64,000 nucleotides of DNA from assembly GCA_964592425.1 (NCBI GenBank), contig CAZQCG010000004.1:120480-184479 (forward strand), read 5' to 3'. Below are positions 42,842 to 51,022 of this stretch, piece after piece. The notes beneath the pieces are model-generated. The model was not told the origin of the DNA, ran no database searches, and saw only the letters and a program-made list of their open reading frames with translations. This DNA is from Viridilinea sp964592425. Its GTDB lineage: Bacteria; Chloroflexota; Chloroflexia; Chloroflexales; Chloroflexaceae. Both the position numbers and the translations under genes were made by a program. Each line of letters opens with the position of its first letter. The first letter of the stretch is position 1.

Positions 42842-43411
42842 TCACACCCGCTCAATATAGGTACCCGTGCGCGTATCGATCTTCAGGCGATCACCCTCAT
42901 TGACGAAACCAGGCACTTGGATGGCCGCGCCGGTCTCGAGCGTAGCGGACTTGGTCACATTGGTGGCCGTGTCGCCGCGCACCGCCACCGTCGTCTCAGT
43001 CACTTCGAGCATGACAAAGATCGGCAACTCGACGCTCAGCAACTGCTCACGCTCGTCGTCATAAATCAGTTCAGCGTTCTCATTCTCTTTGAGAAAACGG
43101 GCCGCATCACCGACCATCTTCTCGCTTACCTGGATCTGGTCAAAGGTGTTCGGATCCATAAAGATGAAGTCGCTACCGTCGCGGTAGAGGAACTGCATAC
43201 TCCGTCGCTCGATACGTACAATCTCAATATCAGCACCGGCGCGCATGCGATCCTCAAAAACCTTCTCACTCCGCAGATTCTTTAGTTTTACACGCACGAA
43301 GGCACGCCAGTTGCCCGGCGCAACGTGCTGAAACTCAACAACCTGGTAGAGGTCGTCGTTGTAGCGAATCACCATCCCATTACGCAAATCTGAAGTATTT
43401 CCGGCCGCCAT
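42842..43411 (-). CDS. efp: Elongation factor P with Asn at the tip position 34
   Basis: EF-P rescues ribosomes stalled at polyproline. The product is 189 aa with the normal three-domain order: N-terminal KOW-like (TSDLRNGMVIRYNDDLYQVVEFQHVAPGNWRAF), OB (FMLEVTETTVAVRGDTATNVTKSATLETGAAIQVPGFVNEGDRLKIDTRTGTYIERV). The loop normally reading PGKGxAF or PGRGxAF is PGNWRAF, so residue 34 is Asn rather than a lysyl-, rhamnosyl- or aminopentanol-modified Lys/Arg. The start follows GGAGAGG. The promoter with two palindromes lies just upstream. The proline-rich PBP tail is a plausible client. Confidence 0.96.
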   Translation of the reverse strand: MAAGNTSDLRNGMVIRYNDDLYQVVEFQHVAPGNWRAFVRVKLKNLRSEKVFEDRMRAGADIEIVRIERRSMQFLYRDGSDFIFMDPNTFDQIQVSEKMVGDAARFLKENENAELIYDDEREQLLSVELPIFVMLEVTETTVAVRGDTATNVTKSATLETGAAIQVPGFVNEGDRLKIDTRTGTYIERV

Positions 43412-43425
43412 CGCTGTCCTCTCCT

Positions 43426-43479
43426 TGTACCCTGGTACATTGCGCTTGCACTATACCCGCCCTTGCCAATCTCGGCAAG
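43426..43479 (-). promoter_or_regulatory. efp promoter with two palindromic candidate operators
   Basis: Minus strand: -35 TTGCCG (43473-43478), 17-bp spacer, -10 TATAGT (43450-43455). CTTGCC-N6-GGCAAG (43462-43479) overlaps the -35, and TGTACC-CT-GGTACA (43426-43439) sits around or just after the predicted start near 43443. Both have perfect 6-bp arms. Regulator binding is inference. Confidence 0.6.
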
Positions 43480-43495
43480 TTATCGCGGATCGAGC

Positions 43496-44209
43496 TCAAC
43501 CCTGGCCGTAGACTTCGATCCCATTCTGGGCCATGTGGTGCAGGAAGAGCAGGTGGTGCAACTCGCCGTTGTGGGCATAGATACCCAACTCACGGGCCAA
43601 CTCGACCGGGGTATCGAAGGTATCGACGGCCGCAGCTGGCACGATCACGCGGCGCTGCAGATTGAGCGCGTTGGCCTCCAGACGCAGATGCATAGCGACG
43701 CTGTAGACACAGAGATCAGTGCAATCGCCGATGATGATGAAGTGATCAAGGGCAGGCCGTTCTGCCAACCAGGCACCCAGATCCGTACCCAGGTGTGAAC
43801 TGAGCGAGTTCTTGGCGATCAGCGTGAAGTCAGCCGCCATCGGCAACCCGGCCAACTCAGCCACCGTACGGCTCTCCGGCGTGCCAGCCAGACAGTGGGG
43901 CGGGTAGGCCGCAAACTCGGGCGTGGCCGGGTTATGGGTATCCTGGGCCAGCACGATCTGCCTGACCCCCAGTCCATAGGCCCGCTCGACCAGGTCAACC
44001 ACCGGGGCAATCAACGCACCGACCCGTGGGCCACTCAATGGGCCCTGCTTGCAAAACCCGTCGATCATATCGATCACCAGAAGGGCCATCCGCTCAGGCT
44101 GCGAACCCACCAGGGCCACCAGATCGAGTGGGGGCAGCGCAGCGTGCCACTGCTCCAGGTAGGCAAGAAAAGGCGCAGCCTGCGCGGCCAGTCCGGTACT
44201 ACGGTTCAT
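43496..44209 (-). CDS. Isochorismatase-like cysteine hydrolase (nicotinamidase type)
   Basis: A 237-aa hydrolase with the family triad: Asp47 in ALLVIDMIDGF, Lys133 in LIAKNSLSSHLGT and Cys167 in IIGDCTDLCVYS. QDTHNPATPEFAAYPPHCLAGTPES resembles the metal/substrate loop of nicotinamidases, where D-x-H-x-x-H binds zinc, although here only part of it is clear. Probably splits an amide such as nicotinamide; substrate unproved. The start follows AGGAG. Divergent from the aminotransferase gene. Confidence 0.87.
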   Translation of the reverse strand: MNRSTGLAAQAAPFLAYLEQWHAALPPLDLVALVGSQPERMALLVIDMIDGFCKQGPLSGPRVGALIAPVVDLVERAYGLGVRQIVLAQDTHNPATPEFAAYPPHCLAGTPESRTVAELAGLPMAADFTLIAKNSLSSHLGTDLGAWLAERPALDHFIIIGDCTDLCVYSVAMHLRLEANALNLQRRVIVPAAAVDTFDTPVELARELGIYAHNGELHHLLFLHHMAQNGIEVYGQG

Positions 44210-44278
44210 TCGGGTTACTCCTTATCTAATCTGACACGTTTGTATCAGAGCTACCCACCGCTGTCAAGATCGGGGGCA

Positions 44279-44287
44279 TGGTATACT
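44279..44287 (+). promoter_or_regulatory. Extended -10 promoter of the aminotransferase gene
   Basis: TGGTATACT at 44279-44287; only a weak -35 (CTGTCA, 15-bp spacer). Predicted start near 44294, about 26 nt before the ATG at 44320. Confidence 0.55.
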
Positions 44288-44319
44288 GGCCCGCAAGGCG
44301 GCAAGCGGAGCGTGACCCG

Positions 44320-45495
44320 ATGACGAACAGCGCAAGCATTATCGAGGCCGAACAGCACTACGGCTCCGGGCTTTACCCGAAGCGCCCGCTGGCGCTTGTG
44401 CGAGGTGACGGGGCGCGGCTCTTTGATGCCGAGGGACGCAGCTATATCGACTGTGTCGGCGGCCAGGGTGCAGCCAATCTCGGCCATGGCCACCCGGCGA
44501 TCCTGGCCGCCCTGCAGGCGCAGGCGACCCAGCTGATCAGCTGCCCCGAGATCTTTCATAATGACCAGCGGGCCGCCTACCTGAGCGAACTGGCCGCCGC
44601 CTTACCCTTCCCGGCGCGTATCTTCCTCTGCAACTCCGGTGCCGAGGCAATTGAAGCAGGTCTCAAGTTCGCCCGCCTGCTGACCGGGCGCACCCGCATC
44701 ATTGCCGCCAAGCGCGGCTTCCATGGCCGCACCATGGGGGCCCTCAGTGCTACCTGGGAGCCAAAGTACCGCGAGCCTTTCCTGCCACTGGTGCCCGAGT
44801 TTGCCCATGTGCCCTATGGCGAGGTTGAAGTCCTGGCCGATGCCGTCGATGAACAGACGGCTGCCGTGCTGCTCGAACCGGTGCAGGGTGAAGGGGGGGT
44901 GCGCCCCGCCCCGCCTGGTTACCTGGAAGCGGCCCGGCAGATCTGTGATCGGCATGGGGCCCTGTTGCTGGCCGACGAGGTACAGACCGGCTTCGGACGT
45001 ACCGGACGCCTCTTTGCCGTTGAGCATAGTGGGGTCATACCCGATCTGCTACTGCTGGCCAAGAGTATCGCCGCAGGCCTGCCAATGGGCGCCGTCGCCC
45101 TGCATACGCGCCATGGGGCGCTACCCGGCGGCACGCACGGCACAACCTTTGGTGGTGGGCCGTTGATCTGCGCCGTCGCCCGAGCCGCCCTGCGCACCTA
45201 CCAGCAGGAAGATCTGCCGGGCCAGGCCGCCGAGAAAGGGGCCTGGCTGCTGGCACAACTGCGTGACCTGCACCTGCCTGCCGTCCGCGAAGTACGCGGA
45301 CTCGGCTTGCTCGTCGGGATTGAGTTGCGTGGGCGCGTACAGTCCACCCTACAAGCTCTGCTTGACCAGGGTGTGCTGGCCCTGCCTGCTGGCCCCACAG
45401 TGCTGCGCCTGCTGCCGCCCCTGGTGATCAGCTACGCAGAGCTAAACCAGGTCGTCGCAGCAATCAAAACCACCCTCGGCGCAACAACCACATAA
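44320..45495 (+). CDS. LysJ/ArgD-type class III aminotransferase
   Basis: A 391-aa PLP enzyme. It opens EAEQHYGSGLYPKRPLALVRGDGARLFDAEGRSYIDCVGGQGAANLGHGHP, close to LysJ ([LysW]-aminoadipate semialdehyde transaminase) of Thermus/Deinococcus as I recall; the same fold serves as acetylornithine aminotransferase. Motifs: FLCNSGAEAIEAGLKFAR, FHGRTMGALSATW, EPVQGEGGV, LLADEVQTGFGRTGRLFA, and LLLAKSIAAGLPMGA with the PLP Lys. The start at 44320 follows GGAG. Other lys or arg genes are not in the window, so lysine versus arginine is undecided. Confidence 0.88.
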   Translation: MTNSASIIEAEQHYGSGLYPKRPLALVRGDGARLFDAEGRSYIDCVGGQGAANLGHGHPAILAALQAQATQLISCPEIFHNDQRAAYLSELAAALPFPARIFLCNSGAEAIEAGLKFARLLTGRTRIIAAKRGFHGRTMGALSATWEPKYREPFLPLVPEFAHVPYGEVEVLADAVDEQTAAVLLEPVQGEGGVRPAPPGYLEAARQICDRHGALLLADEVQTGFGRTGRLFAVEHSGVIPDLLLLAKSIAAGLPMGAVALHTRHGALPGGTHGTTFGGGPLICAVARAALRTYQQEDLPGQAAEKGAWLLAQLRDLHLPAVREVRGLGLLVGIELRGRVQSTLQALLDQGVLALPAGPTVLRLLPPLVISYAELNQVVAAIKTTLGATTT

Positions 45496-45532
45496 CGGTG
45501 CCGTCGGTGACGGCGCTCAGCGAGGCGTGCCT

Positions 45533-47050
45533 ATGCACAAGATCGGCATCATCGACCTTGGCTCAAATACCACACGCCTGATCGTCATGGCCTATGAGCC
45601 TGAGGGCTGCTTCCGCCTGACCGATGAAGTGAGCGAGACCGTGCGCCTGGCCGAGGGGGTCGGCACCAGCCGCCGACTACAGCCTGAGCCGATCCAGCGC
45701 GCCGTTACCGCCCTGAGCATGTTCGAGAGCTTCTGCCGCAGCTCCGGGATTGAGCAGATCATCGCTGTAGGTACGAGTGCCATCCGTGAAGCAGTCAACC
45801 AGGATGAGTTCTGGGAGTCTCTGCGCCGCGTCACAACCCTTGATCTGCGCATTATCAGCGCCGAGCAGGAGGCCTACTACGGCTTTCTCGGTGCGGCCAA
45901 TGCCATTGGCCTGCGTCACGGCTTCAGCTTCGACACCGGCGGCGGCTCGACCCAGGTCGTGGCCGTCAGCGCCGGACGCCCGGTGCAGACCTTCTCGGCT
46001 CAGGCCGGTGTCCTGCGCTTCACCGAGCGCTATGTGCAGAGCGACCCGATCAACAAGCGCGACATGCGCACGCTCCGTGAAGCTGCACGCCAGGCCTTTG
46101 CCCCCCTGAACTGGTTCCAGGTCGGATCGTCGGGTATGCTTGTCGGTATGGGCGGCACGGTACGTACCCTCGCCCGCATCGACCAGAAGGCCCGCGCCTA
46201 TCCGCTTGACCGTGTCCACGGCTACGAACTGAGCCGCGAGGCCCTGGCGGCGATCGTCGAACAACTGGCCCGACGCTCACGCCGCGAGCGTGAGCAGTTA
46301 CCGGGACTCAAGGATGAACGTGCCGACGTGACCCTGGCCGGCGCAGTGATCATCGAGCAGTTGCTCGACCATAGTGGCTTCCGCAGCCTCACTGTCAGTG
46401 GCCAGGGCGTGCGCGAGGGCCTCTTCTATGCACACTTCCTTGACGGTCAGCAGCCGCCTATCCTGGCCAACCCGCGGGCCTTCAGCGTGCAGAATCTCGC
46501 CCGTCTCAGCTACTATGAAGAGGCCCACTGCCGCAAGGTGGCCCAACTCAGCCTGAGTCTCTTTGACCAGCTTGCCCCGCTCCACGGCTACGGCCCCTGG
46601 GAGCGTGAGCTGTTGGGCTATGCAGCAACCATCCACGACGTGGGCGTGGCCATCGGCTACTACGACCATCATAAACATGGCGAATACCTGGTGCATAACG
46701 CAACCCTGTTGGGCTTCACCCATCGTGAAGTAGTGCTCCTGGGGGCCATGGTGCGCAACCATCGCAAAGGCCTGGCCGGGATCAGCGAATACCAGGCCGT
46801 GCTCCAACCCGAGGATAGCCTGCGCATCGCCCGCCTCAGCGCCATGCTGCGCATCGCCGAGTACCTCGAGCGGGGCAAGAGCCAGCGAGTGCGTGATCTA
46901 CGGGTCGAGCTTGGCCAGGAGATTCGCATCATCGTCAGCGCCGAAGGTGACGCCTCACTTGAGATCTGGGATGCCGCTCGCCGCTCTGGCCTGCTGCGCA
47001 AAGCCTTCGAGCGCGAGGTCAGCATCGTCACAGCCGAAGCCGTTGGCTAA
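45533..47050 (+). CDS. Ppx/GppA phosphatase family protein
   Basis: A 505-aa exopolyphosphatase/guanosine pentaphosphatase family enzyme. The N-terminal actin-like part has KIGIIDLGSNTTRLIVM (phosphate loop 1), IIAVGTSAIREAVNQ, ISAEQEAYYGFLG and FDTGGGSTQVV (phosphate loop 2). The C-terminal part (about 300-505) is an HD-type domain with LLGYAATIHDVGVAIGYYDHHKHGEYLVHNA and MVRNHRKG. It degrades polyphosphate or pppGpp; which one is not decidable here. ATG 45533, with GCGAGG 7 nt upstream, is preferred over GTG 45527. It follows the aminotransferase by 37 bp. Confidence 0.92.
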   Translation: MHKIGIIDLGSNTTRLIVMAYEPEGCFRLTDEVSETVRLAEGVGTSRRLQPEPIQRAVTALSMFESFCRSSGIEQIIAVGTSAIREAVNQDEFWESLRRVTTLDLRIISAEQEAYYGFLGAANAIGLRHGFSFDTGGGSTQVVAVSAGRPVQTFSAQAGVLRFTERYVQSDPINKRDMRTLREAARQAFAPLNWFQVGSSGMLVGMGGTVRTLARIDQKARAYPLDRVHGYELSREALAAIVEQLARRSRREREQLPGLKDERADVTLAGAVIIEQLLDHSGFRSLTVSGQGVREGLFYAHFLDGQQPPILANPRAFSVQNLARLSYYEEAHCRKVAQLSLSLFDQLAPLHGYGPWERELLGYAATIHDVGVAIGYYDHHKHGEYLVHNATLLGFTHREVVLLGAMVRNHRKGLAGISEYQAVLQPEDSLRIARLSAMLRIAEYLERGKSQRVRDLRVELGQEIRIIVSAEGDASLEIWDAARRSGLLRKAFEREVSIVTAEAVG

Positions 47051-47112
47051 GCCTGTCGAAATAAACCAACGCCAACGTCGCCGACGAAGCAGGCATGCGG
47101 CGATCCTGCCTG

Positions 47113-47121
47113 TGCTATAAT
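47113..47121 (+). promoter_or_regulatory. Extended -10 promoter of nrdR
   Basis: TGCTATAAT at 47113-47121, a full consensus extended -10; no -35. Predicted start near 47128, about 42 nt before the ATG. Confidence 0.6.
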
Positions 47122-47169
47122 GGCGCAGGCAAGCCACCCCATGGCGGGCTCAGCGGCCCGATTGAAGCT

Positions 47170-47622
47170 ATGCGCTGCCCCTTCTGCCAGCACGCCGATA
47201 CGGATGTGCTCGATACTCGCAAACTCGGTGCCGGTGAGATTGTGCGCCGACGGCGGAAGTGCCGCGCCTGTGGACGCCGTTGCACGACCTACGAGCGCGT
47301 CGAACTGGTCAGCCTGACGGTGGTGAAGAAGGATGGGGAGCGCGAGCCCTACGACCGCGAGAAGATCATGCGTGGCGTCCGTACCGCCTGCTACCGCCGC
47401 CCAATCGCCGTTGCCCAGATCGAACAACTAGTGAACGAGGTCGAAACGGCGCTTATGGCCACCGACGATCAGGAGATCAGCAGCAAAGTCATCGGTGATG
47501 AAGTGATGCGCCACCTGCGTGAACTTGATGATGTCGCCTATATCCGTTTCGCCTCAGTCTATCGCTCCTTTGCCGACATCGGCAAACTGCGTGAAGCCGT
47601 TGATGAACTGCTCAAAGGCTAA
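47170..47622 (+). CDS. nrdR: Transcriptional repressor NrdR
   Basis: A 150-aa zinc-ribbon plus ATP-cone repressor of ribonucleotide reductase genes. Zinc Cys pairs are C3-x2-C6 (MRCPFCQH) and C31-x2-C34 (KCRACGRR); the ATP cone spans about 45-135 (VVKKDGEREPYDREKIMRGV, DVAYIRFASVYRSF). Length is normal. Start at MRCPFC; an in-frame extension upstream is rejected because it would cross the extended -10. It senses dATP/ATP and binds NrdR boxes; none are recognised in this window. Confidence 0.97.
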   Translation: MRCPFCQHADTDVLDTRKLGAGEIVRRRRKCRACGRRCTTYERVELVSLTVVKKDGEREPYDREKIMRGVRTACYRRPIAVAQIEQLVNEVETALMATDDQEISSKVIGDEVMRHLRELDDVAYIRFASVYRSFADIGKLREAVDELLKG

Positions 47623-47670
47623 TTGGCTTCGTCGAGTAAGTTTCCTGGCAAACATCTGCCCCTCAGCAAC

Positions 47671-47679
47671 TGGTATAAG
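47671..47679 (+). promoter_or_regulatory. Extended -10 just before the Mrr-like gene (possible leaderless transcript)
   Basis: TGGTATAAG lies at 47671-47679, only 5 nt before the ATG at 47685. A start 6-8 nt downstream of the -10 would coincide with the start codon. No Shine-Dalgarno sequence is visible. A leaderless mRNA is inferred. Confidence 0.4.
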
Positions 47680-47684
47680 TCTCC

Positions 47685-48608
47685 ATGCGTGTAGATAGTC
47701 CCCCCGAACAGCGCGAGACGCCGGCTGGCCCCGAGTCGGGTGCTGGCAGCGAGCGGCCCGGGCTTGTTCAGCGGATCAACGCCTCACTCGGCCATGTCGA
47801 ATGGGGGCAAACCCTGCTCGTCGCGGCCGTGATGAGCATCGGCTGGTGCCTACTCTTTCTTGGTAGCAGTATGCTGCAGGTGCTGGCCGGAATCGTGCCG
47901 GTGATGGCCGGGCTCTACCTCGGGCGGCGAGTCAAGGGTGAGTGGCTCACTCACGGCCTGATCCTCGGCCTCGCTGGCTTCTTCTTCGGCCTGCTGGCCG
48001 TGCTGATCTACGGCGGACTAGGCCAAATCGGCGTGGTACCGTTGCCGGTGCTGAACCTCGTACCCGATGCACCACCAGCGCAAGCCAGCCTGAGTGACCT
48101 GCTCTTCTTTTACACCACCTTCTCGCTCTTCGCCCTGATCCCCTTCCCCGCTTTTGGCACGGTGATGGCAGGGCGCTCCGAACAGCGCAACCGCGAACGC
48201 CAGCAGCAGATCAACGAGCGGGGGGGACAACTCGAGCGCGCCGGGGTCATACGGACGCTGGAAGATCTGCGTGGTCTGTCATTACCCCAGCTCGGCTCCT
48301 TCGTTGCCGGAATCTACCGCAAGCAGGGCTTTGAACTGAAAGACTACCACTTTATCGATAAAGATAAGCACCTTGACCTTGAACTGCAGTACGAGGGCGA
48401 GCTCTACGTGCTGCGCTTGAGTGTGGCCGACAAGGTACGCCCTGGTACGATCGAGAGCCTGGTACAGGATCTCAAACGGCGGGGGACAAGCAAAGGGGTG
48501 GTGATCACCTCGACCGAGTTTACGCCCGATGCACTGAAAGCTGGCCGTGAGCGTAAGAATCTAGCGCTGATCGACGGGCAGTTGTTGTTTGAGATCGCCG
48601 ATCTCTGA
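47685..48608 (+). CDS. Membrane protein with Mrr-like restriction-endonuclease fold domain
   Basis: A 307-aa protein. Three or four membrane segments fall in residues about 40-165 (TLLVAAVMSIGWCLLFLGSSML; LILGLAGFFFGLLAVLIYGG; DLLFFYTTFSLFALIPFPAFG). A charged helix (RNRERQQQINERG) leads to a C-terminal domain (about 200-305) like Mrr: LPQLGSFVAGIYRKQGFELKDYHFIDKDKHLDLELQYEGELYVLRLSV, then RGTSKGVVITSTEFTPDALKAGRERKNLALIDGQLL. The usual active-site Q-x-K is replaced by LRL, so nuclease activity is doubtful. The fabG start lies 13 bp after its stop. Confidence 0.65.
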   Translation: MRVDSPPEQRETPAGPESGAGSERPGLVQRINASLGHVEWGQTLLVAAVMSIGWCLLFLGSSMLQVLAGIVPVMAGLYLGRRVKGEWLTHGLILGLAGFFFGLLAVLIYGGLGQIGVVPLPVLNLVPDAPPAQASLSDLLFFYTTFSLFALIPFPAFGTVMAGRSEQRNRERQQQINERGGQLERAGVIRTLEDLRGLSLPQLGSFVAGIYRKQGFELKDYHFIDKDKHLDLELQYEGELYVLRLSVADKVRPGTIESLVQDLKRRGTSKGVVITSTEFTPDALKAGRERKNLALIDGQLLFEIADL

Positions 48609-48621
48609 GGGTGGAGCAGGC

Positions 48622-49386
48622 ATGGAGCGCCTCAGCGGGCTCGAACTGAATGAGCGAGTAGCCCTGGTCACTGGGGGCGGGCGCGGCATCGGGCGGGCAG
48701 TAGCCCTGCGCCTGGCCAGCGCCGGGGCCAAAGTGGTGGTCAATTACCGCGAGAACGCCAGCACAGCCGAGGAGACGGTCGCTGCGATTGGCGCGAACGG
48801 CGGCATGGCCAGTGCGCTACAGGCCGATGTGAGCGTGAGTGCAGCGGTCGACACGATGGTGCGCCAGGTGATCAGCAGCTATGGCCGGCTGGACATCCTG
48901 GTCAACAATGCCGGGATCACCCGCGATAATCTCCTGCTGCGTATGAAGGACGACGACTTTGACAGCGTAGTGGCGACCAACCTGCGGGGGATCTTTCTCT
49001 GCACACGGGCCGTACTGCGCCAGATGAGCAAACAACGCTGCGGGCGGATCATCAACCTGACCTCGGTGATCGGCATGATCGGCAATGCCGGCCAGGCCAA
49101 CTACGCCGCCGCCAAAGCTGGCGTCATCGGCTTCACCCGGGCGACTGCCCGTGAGATCGCCGCCCGTGGGGTGACGGTCAACGCAGTAGCCCCCGGCTTT
49201 ATCGAGACCGAGATGACTGGCGTGCTCGGTGAAGAATTACGCAGTGCGGTGCTAGAACGCATCCCCCTCGGACGGCTCGGACGGCCCGAAGAGGTTGCGG
49301 CCCTGATACACTTCCTGGCCTCCGACGCGGCGGCCTATATCACAGGCCAGACCTTTACGATTGACGGCGGTATGGTGATGCAATAG
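48622..49386 (+). CDS. fabG: 3-oxoacyl-ACP reductase
   Basis: A 254-aa short-chain dehydrogenase. NADPH site VALVTGGGRGIGRAVALRLA, then LDILVNNAGITRDNLLLRM (typical of FabG), the catalytic Ser in IINLTSVIGMIGNAGQ, Tyr and Lys in NYAAAKAGVIGF, and PGFIETEMT. Reduces 3-oxoacyl-ACP in fatty acid elongation; other SDR substrates cannot be fully excluded, but accC and acpP nearby support this. The start at 48622 follows GGAG. accC follows within 40 bp. Confidence 0.92.
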   Translation: MERLSGLELNERVALVTGGGRGIGRAVALRLASAGAKVVVNYRENASTAEETVAAIGANGGMASALQADVSVSAAVDTMVRQVISSYGRLDILVNNAGITRDNLLLRMKDDDFDSVVATNLRGIFLCTRAVLRQMSKQRCGRIINLTSVIGMIGNAGQANYAAAKAGVIGFTRATAREIAARGVTVNAVAPGFIETEMTGVLGEELRSAVLERIPLGRLGRPEEVAALIHFLASDAAAYITGQTFTIDGGMVMQ

Positions 49387-49424
49387 TGCCGCAACAGATG
49401 CGGCAACCAGACGAGGCGACCAGT

Positions 49425-50798
49425 ATGCTCAACAAAGTGCTCGTCGCAAATCGGGGCGAGATCGCAGTACGGATCGTGCGGGCCTGCCAGGAACTGGGCA
49501 TCAAAAGCGTGGTTGCCTTCAGCGAGGCCGACCGTGACTCGCTGGCGGTGCGGCTGGCCGACGAGGCGGTCTGCATCGGGCCACCGCCGCCCGCCAAGTC
49601 CTACCTGAACCCGCCAGCCCTGATCAGCGCAGCGGTGATCACCGGCTGTGATTCGATCCACCCCGGCTATGGCTTCCTGTCGGAAAACCCCTACTTCGCG
49701 GAGATGTGTGTGGACTGCAACCTGCAGTTCATCGGGCCGACCGCCGAGACGATGCGCCTGATGGGCGATAAGTCGATCGGTCGCCAGACTATGCGTACTG
49801 CCGGTGTGCCGACCGTGCCCGGTTCGGAGGGTGAACTGAAGAGCATTGAGGAGGCTGTTGATCTGGCCCGCCAGATCGGCTACCCAGTCCTGCTCAAGCC
49901 CTCGGCGGGCGGTGGCGGACGCGGGATGCGCGTTGCGAATGACGAGAACGACCTTGTGCGAGCCTACCCCACGGCCCGCGCCGAGGCCGAGGCAGCCTTC
50001 GGTCGCGGTGATCTGCTGCTGGAGAAGTACCTGACCCGCGTGCGCCACGTCGAGATCCAGGTGCTGGCCGATATGTATGGTCATGCCATTCACCTCGGCG
50101 AGCGCGACTGCTCGGCCCAGCGCCGCCACCAGAAGATCGTCGAAGAGGCCCCCTCGCCCATCGTCAATCCCGAATTGCGCGCGCGCATGGGCGCCGATGC
50201 CCTCAAAGGGGTCACCTCGATCGGGTATGTCAATGCGGGTACCCTCGAATTCCTGATGGATCAAGATGGCCACTACTACTTCATCGAAATGAATACGCGC
50301 ATCCAGGTGGAACACCCGGTCACCGAACTGGTTACCGGGGTCGATCTGGTGCGCTGGCAACTGTTGATCGCCTCAGGTGAACGCTTGACGGTGCAACAGA
50401 ATGATATTAGAATAGCGCGGCATGCGGTCGAGTGCCGGATCAATGCGGAAGATCCTGAGCGCGATTTTCTCCCCGCTGGGGGTGAGATCGAGTTCTACCT
50501 GCCCCCTGGAGGGCCTGGCGTACGGGTCGATTCACACCTCTACGCAGGCTATGTCCCCCCCGGCAACTATGATTCGCTGCTGGCCAAGATTATCACCTTT
50601 GGCGATACGCGCGACGAAGCCCTGAACCGTATGCGCCGCGCCCTGCACGAGTGTATCATCACCGGGATCAAGACGACGATACCCTTCCAGTTGGCGCTAA
50701 TCGACGACCCGGAGTTCCGGGCCGCCCGTCATCATACCGGCTATGTTGCCGAGCTCCTGCGCCACTGGAAAGAGGAGCGTGCCGCAGCGGTGATCTGA
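49425..50798 (+). CDS. accC: Biotin carboxylase subunit of acyl-CoA carboxylase
   Basis: A 457-aa ATP-grasp enzyme that carboxylates biotin on BCCP. Landmarks: KVLVANRGEIAVRIVRACQELGI, IHPGYGFLSENPYFAE, VLLKPSAGGGGRGMRV (ATP lid glycine loop), EKYLTRVRHVEIQVLADMYG, LGERDCSAQRRHQKIVEEAPSP, YYFIEMNTRIQVEHPVTELVTGVDLV and ARHAVECRINAEDP. It is a stand-alone subunit of normal length, so BCCP and carboxyltransferase genes must lie elsewhere. In Chloroflexales the carboxylase serves both fatty acid synthesis and 3-hydroxypropionate CO2 fixation; this copy's share is unknown. Start at 49425 after GAGG. Confidence 0.96.
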   Translation: MLNKVLVANRGEIAVRIVRACQELGIKSVVAFSEADRDSLAVRLADEAVCIGPPPPAKSYLNPPALISAAVITGCDSIHPGYGFLSENPYFAEMCVDCNLQFIGPTAETMRLMGDKSIGRQTMRTAGVPTVPGSEGELKSIEEAVDLARQIGYPVLLKPSAGGGGRGMRVANDENDLVRAYPTARAEAEAAFGRGDLLLEKYLTRVRHVEIQVLADMYGHAIHLGERDCSAQRRHQKIVEEAPSPIVNPELRARMGADALKGVTSIGYVNAGTLEFLMDQDGHYYFIEMNTRIQVEHPVTELVTGVDLVRWQLLIASGERLTVQQNDIRIARHAVECRINAEDPERDFLPAGGEIEFYLPPGGPGVRVDSHLYAGYVPPGNYDSLLAKIITFGDTRDEALNRMRRALHECIITGIKTTIPFQLALIDDPEFRAARHHTGYVAELLRHWKEERAAAVI

Positions 50799-51022
50799 TC
50801 ACCCGCTCTTTCGTCTGATATGGGTGGCCCGCCTTTGCACCATCGTGCTGCGTAACCCGCACGGTTACGATGGGAGAGTCGGGCCACACCCCACGGTAGC
50901 GCAGGAGCCCCATCCGCCCTTGAAGCGCTGTTTAACAATCGGTAGCCGTAGACCCGGCCATGTCCGCCAGCAGCCATGTGATGGCAGAGTCCCGTGCCTA
51001 CCAACAGCCAGGGAGGTTCGTT
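50799..51022 (+). other. Structured 224-bp accC-nusB spacer
   Basis: Nested complementary arms: GTGGCCCG (50824-50831) with CGGGCCAC (50880-50887), CCATC (50840-50844) with GATGG (50869-50873), and GTAACC (50852-50857) with GGTTAC (50863-50868). They can form one 64-nt stem-loop with internal bulges. It could be a processing signal, leader or small RNA. I compared it mentally with SRP, 6S and tmRNA cores and saw no match. No gene is seen in the remainder. Confidence 0.45.

Noticed and set aside
47685..48608. A type IV restriction or other defence system
   Set aside because: The Mrr-like domain lacks the usual catalytic lysine and no methylase, NTPase or other defence partner lies nearby.
50799..51022. 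SRP, 6S or tmRNA gene in the accC-nusB gap
   Set aside because: The strong hairpin lacks the conserved GGAAGGAAGC-type loop of SRP RNA and the ends or tag frame of the others.
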